From positions 62,001-126,000 of the forward strand of contig CBDCIS010000002.1 of assembly GCA_965217565.1 (NCBI GenBank): a stretch of 64,000 nucleotides of DNA, given 5' to 3'. Source of the DNA: CBDCIS01 sp965217565 (GTDB lineage: Bacteria > Chloroflexota > Dehalococcoidia > Lucifugimonadales > CATOSD01). The position numbers were made by a program, and so were the translations under genes. Of this stretch, positions 1 to 9,000 are shown one piece after another (position 1 is the stretch's first letter; every line of letters starts with the position of its first letter). The notes beneath the pieces are model-generated. The model saw only the letters and a program-made list of their open reading frames with translations, was not told the DNA's origin and did no database searches.

Positions 1-1
1 C

Positions 2-448
2 CATAAAGTGGACGGGGTTCGCCCGACCATATCGGCCGTTTCCTTCGTTTCAAGTACCGGAGGAAGAGATGGCGTCTACTCCGCCGGAGAAAAGCTCGTT
101 ACTGATGTGGAGTTCAGCGAAGACGTAGTCGCCACCGGCACACCCCAACTGGAACTGGACTTTGAGGGTACGGCCAAATTGGCTGACTTCGACTACGCCG
201 TGCCCAAATGTGAGGGACCATTCTCCTGCCTCTTCAGCCCCGGACCCTTCGCTGTCCGAGGAGTCCGGCTGGTGTTCGGCTATACGGTACTGAGCGGCGA
301 CTCGGATAGTGACGGGGTTGCCGTCGGCGCGAACGCAGTGAGCTTGAACGGCGGCGCCATTAAGGACGCCGCTGGAAACGACGCTGTTCTAACTCACGAC
401 GCCGTTGCCGAAGATGCGAACTTCAAGGTGAACATTGGGGGCTTATAA
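2..448 (+). CDS. Ig-like (SwmB-type) exported protein, C-terminal part
   Basis: The reading frame is open to the left edge of the window, so this is the 3' end of a longer gene; a GTG at position 8 is probably not its start. The visible 149 or so residues form one Ig-like/SwmB-like beta domain: an opening PTIS-VSF-SSTGG motif, then VTDVEFSEDVVATGTPQLEL, and a closing LTHDAV motif. The gene at 2091-3050 contains two copies of the same domain with the same landmarks. Such domains occur in large secreted or cell-surface proteins of environmental bacteria and are thought to serve adhesion or structure; no catalytic residues are seen. It ends with VNIGGL, as the 2091 gene ends with ADIGGL, suggesting a recent family expansion in this block. 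The full architecture cannot be judged from here. Confidence 0.75.
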   Translation, partial: HKVDGVRPTISAVSFVSSTGGRDGVYSAGEKLVTDVEFSEDVVATGTPQLELDFEGTAKLADFDYAVPKCEGPFSCLFSPGPFAVRGVRLVFGYTVLSGDSDSDGVAVGANAVSLNGGAIKDAAGNDAVLTHDAVAEDANFKVNIGGL

Positions 449-507
449 AGGGCTGTAGGGAACCGCCACTTGCATCGGCCTGAAATGTAGGAGCATCGAG
501 GAGCAAA

Positions 508-1818
508 TTGACCGTATTGACGGACTGGTTCAGCATAAAGCACGCAGCTATCCTGCTCGCGGCGCTTGCGGTCACCGCCGCGCTGGCGGCAGGTCTCGCC
601 CTCCCCACGAATCACGGCACAGCCCTGGCGCAAGCCGTCACCCCTACCCCTACCCCCACTCCAACTCCAACGCCGGGCATCTGCGGCCGCACGCAGAAGG
701 TGCAGGACGCCATCCTTGCCAAGCTGTCAGACGTTACCGCCTGCGGGGACGTCACCGACGCGAACCTGTCCGGGATAACCGGGACGCTTGCCCTCTCCGA
801 TATGGGTGTGACCACGCTCAAGTCCGGGGACTTCGCCGGTCTCAGCGGGTTGACGGAGCTGAAACTGGACGACAACCAGATCAGCTCGCTGCCCGAGGAC
901 ATCTTCTCCGGACTCGCCGGACTCGAACGCCTGAACCTGACCTTCACCGAGGTGAGCTCGCTCCCGGCGAACCTGTTCGACGGCCTGACCAACCTACAGA
1001 ACCTGAAGCTGTACCAGAACGGTCTTACGGCGCTGCCTGAGGAAATATTCGATGGCCTGACCAACCTGAAGGATCTCACATTCACCGCCAACAAGGTCAG
1101 CGCGCTCCCGGAGAACGTGTTCGATGGGCTAACTAGCCTCAACTCACTGGAGCTCCCCAGGAATTCGGTCGCTGCATTGCCGGAGGAGGTGTTCGACGGG
1201 CTCACCAACCTGATGGCCCTGAACCTGCACCAGAACAAGATCACCGCGCTGCCCGAGGGGGTGTTCGACGGCCTCGGCAATTTGACGTGGTTGTACCTGA
1301 GCAGGAACGAGCTCACGGCGTTGCCCTCGGGCGTATTCGAAGACCTTGGCCAACTGCAGCAACTGACCCTATTCAACAACAAAATCACGGCGTTGCCCTC
1401 AGGCGCGTTCGAGGGTCTGGGCGATTTGAATTCCTTAGTCATGAGTCATAACCAGATATCAACATTGCCCGCAGGCGTGTTCGAAGGCCTCGGAAATCTG
1501 AATAGCGTGGAATTCGACTACAACACCGGGGCGCCGTTCACCATCACCGCGGAGTTGGAAAAGAAAGGCGCCGGTGTGGTCGTCAGTATCGACGAGGGAG
1601 CGCCGTCTTCGTTGTCGGTAACCCTTTCGGCCACAGGAGGCACGCTTTCCACCCAGACTGTCACCATCGCTCGCGGCGCCCTGGAGAGCGAGACCATCAC
1701 CGTGACGGCCTCCGGCACGGTCACGGTCAGCGTCGATTCGGTTGCTAAGAGTGGGACCAGGCTCATGGGTCTTGAGATAGTCGCCGGCAGCGACCTGACG
1801 CTCGTTGGCGGGTTGTAG
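508..1818 (+). CDS. exported leucine-rich-repeat protein
   Basis: A 436-residue protein. The start is a TTG at 508, chosen because a GAGGAG ribosome-binding site lies just upstream and the protein then begins with a signal-type segment (hydrophobic residues about 12-32). A TPTP linker at about residues 46-56 follows, then a GICGRTQKVQDAIL capping segment that also appears in the giant protein at 6041 (there GICDRTPSVMAAIV). Residues about 90-345 hold around ten LRRs with the repeating pattern LTNLxxLxLxxNxLxxLPxxxFDGL. The C-terminal 90 residues are a beta-rich domain resembling the post-LRR segment of the 6041 protein (AELE-KG/RGD motif). LRR surface proteins of this kind usually bind other proteins or glycans; the partner is unknown. 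It belongs to the same-strand exported-protein cluster. Confidence 0.85.
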   Translation: MTVLTDWFSIKHAAILLAALAVTAALAAGLALPTNHGTALAQAVTPTPTPTPTPTPGICGRTQKVQDAILAKLSDVTACGDVTDANLSGITGTLALSDMGVTTLKSGDFAGLSGLTELKLDDNQISSLPEDIFSGLAGLERLNLTFTEVSSLPANLFDGLTNLQNLKLYQNGLTALPEEIFDGLTNLKDLTFTANKVSALPENVFDGLTSLNSLELPRNSVAALPEEVFDGLTNLMALNLHQNKITALPEGVFDGLGNLTWLYLSRNELTALPSGVFEDLGQLQQLTLFNNKITALPSGAFEGLGDLNSLVMSHNQISTLPAGVFEGLGNLNSVEFDYNTGAPFTITAELEKKGAGVVVSIDEGAPSSLSVTLSATGGTLSTQTVTIARGALESETITVTASGTVTVSVDSVAKSGTRLMGLEIVAGSDLTLVGGL

Positions 1819-1845
1819 AAAGCCCGAATCAGGAGGACAGTTCCG

Positions 1846-2094
1846 ATGAATATTGCACACCGACTCGGGCTCAGGGGAACGCTCATCACGCTTGGGGTAG
1901 TGCTGGCGCTGGCAGCGGTCGTGACGACCTCGAATACCCCCGTCCACGCCAGCTCGCATCCCGACTTGCAGGTGGGAACGCACGTGCTCGCCACGCCCCC
2001 TACGTCGGCCCGCGTCCCCAATCCCAATGAACCGAGCATCGGCCACCGCTCTGCGCGCCGGGCTAGGAAACTGTCAAAGGAGGAACGACGATGA
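1846..2094 (+). CDS. small exported protein, possibly a truncated relic
   Basis: 82 residues, ATG start behind a clear AGGAGG site at 1832-1837. A signal peptide is obvious (hydrophobic residues about 10-32, cleavage plausible after HAS). The mature part starts SSHPDLQVGTHV and then becomes Pro- and Arg-rich with no recognisable fold. The stop overlaps the next start by four bases (ATGA), so the two are translationally coupled. The PDLQVGT opening resembles the first strand of CARDB-type domains, so this may be the stump of a larger secreted protein whose body was deleted; that is an inference. Alternatively it is only a coupling leader for the 2091 gene. Confidence 0.55.
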   Translation: MNIAHRLGLRGTLITLGVVLALAAVVTTSNTPVHASSHPDLQVGTHVLATPPTSARVPNPNEPSIGHRSARRARKLSKEERR

Positions 2095-3050
2095 CTCTGA
2101 GAGCGAAGAATATCGGACCGATACTCATCTTGGCACTGGCGGTCGCAACGCTTGTGGTAGTAGTTGGAATGTGGGGATGGGATGGACCGCCTCCCGTTTC
2201 CGCTCAGACCGATACTACGGCCCCAACCGTCTTGAAGGTTTCTTTTACCTCAAGTACAGGTGGAACAGATGGGGTCTACACGGCTGATGAGGTAATTGGC
2301 ATTGAGGTGGTGTTCAGCGAGACCGTTCGCGTGACCGGCACTTCCCAACTTTCGTTGAATGTGGGTGGCGACACCAGAACTGCTGATTTCGACCTCATGG
2401 AGTCATGCCCAGTATCTGCCAGCGGAGATGCCGAATGCACCGGCTTTAGCAGCCCCGGACCCTTCGAAGACCCTGTAGGAAACGTTATGACCCTCCTTTA
2501 TCGGGTGCGTAAGGGCGACCTGGACACGGACGGGGTTTCCATCAACGCCAACGCACTGAGCCTGAACGGCGGAACCATCAAGGATACTGCTCAAAATCCC
2601 GCGGTCCTGACCCACGACGCCGTGTCCGCCGATGCCGATGTCATCGTCGATGCAGTGCCCCCAACCGTTTCGTCCATCGCCATCACCTCCAACCCTGGGG
2701 ATGACGACACTTACGCCACCGACGACCGGATCGAGGTCACCGTGACCTTCAGCGAGAACGTTAAGGTCTATCGCATACCCCAACTCGAACTGGACATCGG
2801 GGGTGAGGCCGCTACAGCTGATTATCAAAGCCACCAGGGTGCGGATGTGGTCTTTGCTTACTCTGTGCAGGCCAGCGACACCGACGAAAACGGCGTTGCA
2901 ATAGGCGCCAGCAAGCTGACGCTGAATGGTGGCCTCATTCGAGATGACGTGGGCGACTCCTATTTCGCAGCAAACCCGGCCGACTTGAACCATGACGCCG
3001 TGCCCGACGACTCAGGTCACATGGTATCGGCGGACATCGGGGGCCTGTAG
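2091..3050 (+). CDS. exported protein with two Ig-like (SwmB-type) domains
   Basis: 319 residues, ATG start with AAAGGAGG ten bases upstream and a four-base overlap with the preceding small gene. Residues about 8-35 are a signal peptide or anchor. Two beta domains follow: about 43-185 (PTVLKVSFTSSTGG, then VVFSETVRVTGT, ending LTHDAV) and about 188-310 (PTVSSIAITSNPG, then VTFSENVKV, ending LNHDAV). Both carry the GVSINANALSLNGG/GVAIGASKLTLNGG strand. The first domain is closely related to the partial protein at 2-448. No catalytic signature is visible; a structural or adhesive surface role is the usual interpretation for the family. Conserved spacing of acidic residues suggests calcium binding, but this is not demonstrated. 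Confidence 0.8.
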   Translation: MTLRAKNIGPILILALAVATLVVVVGMWGWDGPPPVSAQTDTTAPTVLKVSFTSSTGGTDGVYTADEVIGIEVVFSETVRVTGTSQLSLNVGGDTRTADFDLMESCPVSASGDAECTGFSSPGPFEDPVGNVMTLLYRVRKGDLDTDGVSINANALSLNGGTIKDTAQNPAVLTHDAVSADADVIVDAVPPTVSSIAITSNPGDDDTYATDDRIEVTVTFSENVKVYRIPQLELDIGGEAATADYQSHQGADVVFAYSVQASDTDENGVAIGASKLTLNGGLIRDDVGDSYFAANPADLNHDAVPDDSGHMVSADIGGL

Positions 3051-3113
3051 TGGCTTGTGGATTGCCCCGTCAAGCCGCGACTCAATACATGATGAAGGAA
3101 GCGGACAACTAAC

Positions 3114-4178
3114 ATGAAGATCATCAAGGCCCCATTGTCGTTGGCGGCGCTGGCCATGCTGGCCGTCCTCCTCCTTGCTGCCTGCGGAGACGGAGACGGG
3201 CTGTCCCGCGCCGAGGTTGAGGAGGTCGTGCGTGAGGAGTTGGCCGATGCGCCCGCACCGGAGCCGGGACTCACCTCCGCCGACGTGGAGGAGACAATCC
3301 GCCGTGCGATGGCAGACACGCCCCAGACGGAGGCCGGCCTGACCGCCGCCGAGGCCGAGCGGATAGCCCGCGGCGTGGTGGCCTCCATCCCGTCCAGGTC
3401 CCTGCCCGCCGAATACACCAGGTTCTTCGTCGGCAACGCCATCAGCAGGTACGAGACCCAGGGTCTGGACGCCACCCTCTCCTACTACAACCGCCCGGAG
3501 AGCATCGACGGCCAGTGGTACGTGTTCATCATCGACGAGAACGATCTCGTGATCGGGCATCCCGACACCAATCGTCTGGGGCTGGATGTGAAGGGCTGGG
3601 TCGGCACCGACGCCAACGGCTACAACTTCGGGCCGGACATGTTGTCGGCGACGGAGGAGGGCAAGTGGGTGTCCTACGTTTACCGGAACCCGGAGAGCGG
3701 CGGTCTTGGTATCGATTTCGATCACCTGGAGCTCAAGAACGTCTGGGTCATGCAGCACGACGGGCTGTTGTTCGCCTCCGGCTGGTACATCGACGCCGAC
3801 GAGTTCACCAAGGCCTTGGTGGACACAGCCGCCCGCGTGTTCCGTGAAGCAGGGCTGGAGGGGACCATCGCCTACTTCGCCAGCCCCGAGATTGCTTTTG
3901 CGGGACTGGCTGCGGTCATCTCCTACTACAACAGCGCCGAAAACGTTGAAGGGAACTGGTTCGCGTTCATAGCCGACGAAAGCGGCACGATCATAGACCA
4001 CTACCGCAAGGAGATGGTTGGAAAGAGTCTTGAAGACGTGCTCGGCACGGATGCGTTCGAGGCCACCGCAGAGGGCAACTGGGTGACCACGGAGTCCCTG
4101 CGCGTCTGGGTCCTCGGCCAGGACGGGATGACGTTCGGTTCGGGCTGGCATAGCGGCCACGACGAGTCGGGGAATTGA
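3114..4178 (+). CDS. lipoprotein with paired Cache-like sensor domains
   Basis: 354 residues with a lipobox, LLLAAC, whose Cys at about residue 24 should be lipidated. The next 70 residues are acidic and helical (repeats of the form LTxADVEETIRRAM), probably a stalk. Two similar alpha/beta units follow: about 103-230 (TLSYYNRPESIDGQWYVFII) and about 245-350 (VISYYNSAENVEGNWFAFIA). Each contains the YYN...GxWYxFI...DENxxIxxH pattern of single-Cache/PAS-like extracellular ligand-binding domains. There is no kinase, cyclase or chemotaxis output domain, so it is most likely a free-standing surface ligand binder or a sensor partner of another protein. It lies in the same exported-protein cluster but with its own 63-bp upstream gap. 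Confidence 0.75.
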   Translation: MKIIKAPLSLAALAMLAVLLLAACGDGDGLSRAEVEEVVREELADAPAPEPGLTSADVEETIRRAMADTPQTEAGLTAAEAERIARGVVASIPSRSLPAEYTRFFVGNAISRYETQGLDATLSYYNRPESIDGQWYVFIIDENDLVIGHPDTNRLGLDVKGWVGTDANGYNFGPDMLSATEEGKWVSYVYRNPESGGLGIDFDHLELKNVWVMQHDGLLFASGWYIDADEFTKALVDTAARVFREAGLEGTIAYFASPEIAFAGLAAVISYYNSAENVEGNWFAFIADESGTIIDHYRKEMVGKSLEDVLGTDAFEATAEGNWVTTESLRVWVLGQDGMTFGSGWHSGHDESGN

Positions 4179-4712
4179 GCGGGAAGTCAATCGCTCGGGC
4201 TTCCTGGCAACAGGAAAGGCCCGCATATGCGGATGGCTGGAGGGCAACGGCCTGCATCTCCACGTCCCGGATGCGTCCAGGCGGTGTGCGTGACTGCTGA
4301 TCCAGCCAGTTTCCGTTTACGTCAGCAAGAGCGAAGAGTCGCAGAAACACCCTCTCTAAAAGCTAACAAAATTGCTGCCGAAAAAGTGTGATTAGGCACT
4401 TACCAAAGCGATAAAGGATCTCTACTGTTTTTCATGGGTAACTGCGTAAGAAGAATCACAGGCCGCCACTCTACGTGCGGACATCGGAGGAGGTCGTAGG
4501 CTCCGCTCATCCTGCCCATGCAGAGGGAGGCATTCATATGGCGCTCGACAGACCGGTCCGTGCACCGGAGACGGCGGACGGAACGACGGCCCCCGCCGTC
4601 GCTGCGCCGGTCGCCCCTGGGTTCGCCGCCTGTGGCGGTCTAGGCACAGACGTTCTCACCCCCCCCCCCCGATTTATCGATTCTTCGTGCTGGGTAGAAA
4701 AAGGATGGCGCC
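4179..4712 (+). other. intergenic region with no convincing gene
   Basis: This 530-base gap separates the lipoprotein from the coupled pair that includes the giant protein. The left half is relatively AT-rich around 4360-4440 and could hold a promoter. The right half is GC-rich. An open frame beginning at GTG 4475 runs through it and beyond, but it has no recognisable protein features and depends on the length of the C12 tract, so I do not call it. Confidence 0.5.
4659..4670. repeat. C12 homopolymer tract upstream of the coupled secreted-protein pair
   Basis: Twelve consecutive C residues end 42 bases before the ATG at 4713. Tracts this long slip readily during replication. The position is between a possible promoter and the ribosome-binding site, so length change could alter promoter spacing or leader structure. 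Confidence 0.9.
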
Positions 4713-6044
4713 ATGACTCTACCCAGCCGCCGTGCTCCTCTGACCCTCCTCATCCTTCCCGGGCTACTAGCCCTGTTCGCCCTGTACTTGCTCATACCCT
4801 GGTCCACAGTCTACGCGCAGCAAGCCTCACAGGAGGATACGTGTCCCGGAGCCGACTCAGCCCCGACGCCGACCGTGGTAGAGGTTGGGGCCGTTCCCAT
4901 CGTGGTCGAGTCCACTACCGACGAGTACTTCGTGCTCTATGTGCGGCACGATCTGGACGCGGACACCACGTTTGAAGTACCGGTCGGGGTGACCCTGGGC
5001 CAGGACGGCGCCACGACGCTGACCGAGAGCCTGGAGGCGCTGCTCAAAGAGCGCTACCGGGTGGAGAAATACCTCGTCAGCGACCCAGCCGACGTCGATG
5101 GCGATTGCACTGATGACATTACAGAGCTGGCGGACCCGGTGGGCATGAACCCGGTGAACCCTGTCCCAGCCATGAGTTTTGACGATGGCGCGGCGGCCAT
5201 TCCTAACCGCGAGACGTATGTGTCGCTTGCCTACAAGGGTGAGATTGGAGCTATCGACAGACATCTGGCCGGCTGGGAGGCCGTCAAATTCCATATGGTC
5301 GACATGAACACCGACCGCCCATCCGTCTATTTCATGAACACCAAGACGTACCAACGACACATCCAGACCGGCGTGGGCGAGTCAATCGTCCTGGAGGGTG
5401 TGAAAGGCGGCAACTCTCCGGCCACGGGAGCGCCGACCATCGGCGGGACGCCCCAGGTGGACGAGACGCTGACCGCTGACACGTCTAACATCGCCGACCA
5501 GGACGGGCTGACCAACGTCTCTTACAGCTACCAATGGATGGCCGGAGGGTCGGACATCGACGGGGCCACCGGGTCCAGCTACACCCTCAAGGACGTGCAG
5601 AAGGGGCAGACAATCCAAGTGCGGGTCTCCTTCCGCGACGATGCCGACAACGATGAGACGCTGACCAGCGATGCGACGGCGACGGTGGTGGGGCCACCGC
5701 TGACCGTCCGCCTGGTGTTCCCCGTGGCCGGCCACCACGGCGCCTCGAATGTCTTCACATTCGACATCCGGTTCAGCGAGGAAATTCCCCTCAGCTACAA
5801 GACCCTGAAGCTCCATGCCTTTAGTGTGACCGGCGGGTCCATACTAAAGGCTCGACGCATGGACAAGCCAAGCAACATCAAGTGGCGAATAATGGTGAGG
5901 CCAGACTCCAACGAGGATGTGACCATCGTTCTGCCCGCCACGACGGACTGCGAGGCTCAGGGAGCCATCTGCACGGAGGACGGCAGAAAGCTGTCCAATA
6001 GTCTGGTGTTCACTGTTTCCGGGCCGGTTAGGGGTGAGTCATGA
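4713..6044 (+). CDS. exported protein sharing three domains with the giant at 6041
   Basis: 443 residues, ATG behind AAAAAGGA. A signal peptide (about 8-35, ending VYAQQ) is followed by a domain at about 50-230 (VVESTTDEYFVLYVRHDLD ... YRVEKYLVSDPADVDGDC). This is clearly homologous to residues about 1784-1957 of the downstream giant, where it sits just before the PEP-synthase-like module. Next comes one Ig-like repeat (about 232-325, YSYQWMAGGSDIDGATGSSY) and a C-terminal beta domain (about 330-440, DKPSNIKWRI ... LSNSL) matching the very C-terminus of the giant. So this protein is a reduced version of its neighbour, lacking propellers, dehydrogenase-like and PEP-synthase-like parts. Its stop overlaps the giant's start (ATGA at 6041), so the two are co-translated. 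It could be a partner or decoy for the giant. Confidence 0.8.
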   Translation: MTLPSRRAPLTLLILPGLLALFALYLLIPWSTVYAQQASQEDTCPGADSAPTPTVVEVGAVPIVVESTTDEYFVLYVRHDLDADTTFEVPVGVTLGQDGATTLTESLEALLKERYRVEKYLVSDPADVDGDCTDDITELADPVGMNPVNPVPAMSFDDGAAAIPNRETYVSLAYKGEIGAIDRHLAGWEAVKFHMVDMNTDRPSVYFMNTKTYQRHIQTGVGESIVLEGVKGGNSPATGAPTIGGTPQVDETLTADTSNIADQDGLTNVSYSYQWMAGGSDIDGATGSSYTLKDVQKGQTIQVRVSFRDDADNDETLTSDATATVVGPPLTVRLVFPVAGHHGASNVFTFDIRFSEEIPLSYKTLKLHAFSVTGGSILKARRMDKPSNIKWRIMVRPDSNEDVTIVLPATTDCEAQGAICTEDGRKLSNSLVFTVSGPVRGES

Positions 6045-9000
6045 GCGCATCCCGGCGTCCTGCGCCCCTCCCACTGCTGCTCGTCGGCCTGGCGGTCATT
6101 GCAGCCCTGGCGCTCATCCCCTGGATTGTCCACGCCCAGAGCCGGGATGTCGATAGCGATTTCACTCTGGCCGCTGCCAACGGCTATCCGACCGGCATCT
6201 GGTCGGACGGGACCACCATGTGGGTCGCGGACTTCGAGGACGCCAAGCTGTACGCCTACCGGATGTCGGACCGGAGCCGGGATTCGGGCAAGGATTTCAC
6301 TCTGGACGCCGCCAACGGCTCTCCGGTGGGCATCTGGTCGGACGGGACCACCATGTGGGTGTCGGACTTCGCCGACGGCAAGCTGTACGCCTACCGGATG
6401 TCGGACCGGAGCCGGGACTCGGGCAAGGACTTCAACACGCTTTCTGCCGCCGGCAACAAATTTCCCGAGGGCATCTGGTCGGACGGGACCACCATGTGGG
6501 TCGCGGACACCGGCAACGACACGGTGTTCGCCTACGACCTGTCGACCAGGGCCTGGGACTTCGAGAAGGACATCACGCTGGGCCCCGGCCACAACTCTCC
6601 CATGGGCGTCTGGTCGAACGGATCCACGATGTGGGTTTCGGACTGGCGGGACGCCAAGCTGTACGCCTACAGCATGTCGGACCGGAGCCGGGACGCCGGC
6701 AAAGACTTCGCGTTGGACGCCGACGATGAGTCTTACGAGGGCATCTGGTCGGCCGGGTCCACGATGTGGGTGGCGTCCCGCGACGACGCTAAGCTCTACG
6801 CATACGACTGGAACAATCCTGCCACGGGAGCGCCGACGATAACCGGCGCGGTCCGGGTGGACGAGACGCTGGCGGCGGGCACCCGCTCCATCGCCGACGC
6901 GGACGGGCTGGACGCCGTCATCTTCGAATATCAATGGGTATCGAACGACGGGAACGCCGACACGGGCATCGCTGGCGCGACCGATTCGAGCTACAGCATC
7001 GTCCCCGGCGACCGGGGCAGGACGATCAAGGTCAGGGTGTCCTTCACCGACGGCGCCGGCAACGATGAGTCGCTGACCAGCGAGCCGACGGGCCGGATCG
7101 GGGCCTCGGGCATCTGCGACCGGACGCCTTCGGTGATGGCGGCCATCGTCGCCGGGATGCCCGGCGTCGGCGACTGCTCGGAGGTTTCCGAGACGAGGCT
7201 CAGGACTTGGACCGGCTCCCAGCACTCCGGCCCCGACGTCACGCCCGGGCTGCACCTTCAGGGGAGAGGACTGTCGACCCTGCAGGCCGGTGATTTCCGG
7301 GACCTGCACGCGCTGCGCGCCCTGGACCTGAACAGGAACTTCCTCGAGACGGTCCCGGAAGAACTCTTCGAAGACCTCCGCGCGGTGGAGGAGATCGATC
7401 TGTCGGGAAACTTCATTGACGAACTGCCTGACGGGACGTTCGCCGGCCAGACCGCGAATCTGAGCGTTCTGGACCTGTCGGCGAACCGCCTGGAGCGGCT
7501 GTCGGACGGCGTGTTAGGAAACCTGGACGCACTCGTCTCGCTGTCCCTCGCGGGCAACGGGCTCTCGGGCCTACCGGCCGGCCTTTTCGACGACCTCGCC
7601 AGCCTCGAAGTTCTGGACCTGTCCGCCAACTCGATAAACGAGCTGCCGGAGGACGTGTTCGCCGACCTCGGGAGTCTCGCTGAGTTGGACCTTTCGGGAA
7701 ACAAGCTCAAAGACCTGCCGGTCGGCCTCTTCGAAGGTCTTTCGGGACTGACGGACCTCGACGCGGGCGACAATCCGGGCGCACCTTTCACGTTCACCGC
7801 AGAGCTGGAGCGTCGGGGAGACGATACGGTCATGGTCCGATTGGCCGAAGGCGCGACACCGTTCGATCTTCAGATCGAACTGTCGGCCCGTAACGGAGAC
7901 CTGTCCGCCGAGACCGTCACCATCGCATCAGGCAGTTCATATTCGGACGTTATCGAGGTTCGTGCGCACGGGCATCTTCCCGTCACGGTAGAGATCGACT
8001 CCGCTGGTTTTCTGTTGCCTTCCGGGGGTTCAGCGTCGGGCATCCGCGCCGACCGCGGCAGCGCCATGCTTATGTGGGTCGGCAGACCATTGGTTCAAAG
8101 GGAATGGATCCAGGATGGACCCTTTGCTCTGCATCCGGAGAACGCGGACCCGAAGAGCATCTGGTCCGACGGCGAAACGCTTTGGGTGGGCGACGAAAGC
8201 GCCCGGAGGGTCTTCGCCTACAAGCTGTGGGACGACCCCGGCACCGCGGTCAGCGAGTACGGCACCCGGGACCCCGGCTGGGACCTTCCGAGCCTCGGCG
8301 ATGAGGACTTCTACGTCACTGGCCACGGCCCCCGCCTGTACGTCGCCGAAGAGTCCCTTGAAGGCGCCAGCCGGGACGTCTTCGGCTACGACCTGACGGG
8401 TTTCACGCGGGCGGAGGACCGGGACTTCGTCTACGGGGGCTTGAACGTCGCCGGGGGAGTGTTCATCGTGCGCGGCACGGCGACGGACGGCCGTCACCTG
8501 TGGATCACAAATACCACGTCGCACGCGCACGCCTTCCGTCTGTTCGACGACCCGGAGACGCCGGGGGACGAATACGGGAGGCCGGACACCTTCCAGAAGT
8601 TGACGATCCCCGGCAGGGGCCAGCTGAGGGGCCTCTTCACCGACGGGCGGACGATGTGGGGCGTCAGGTTCGCCTCGAACGACGCCTCGGCTCGGAGCGT
8701 GAAACTGTCCGACGGAACCGATGCGGGGTACGACTTTCCGCTCCACGAGGACAACGACCACGCCTCCGGCATCTGGTCGGACGGGGAGACCTTCTACGTC
8801 GTCGACGCTGACGACGACATGATCTACACCTATCATGGCGTCAGCGGCGTCGTTCCGCCGGTCGTCGAAGACGCGGAGACCGCCGCCGCGCTGGTCGGCA
8901 ACACAGGGCAGTCCGGCGACGCCGGCCATGACCTGGGCTCGGCCGGCGCGAAGAGGGCCCAGGCGTTCACCACCGGGACCAGCAAAGCCGGGTACGCGCT

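Noticed and set aside
4475..4975. Open frame running through the C12 tract
   Set aside because: No family features, overlaps the well-supported 4713 gene in another frame, and its continuity depends on the tract length.
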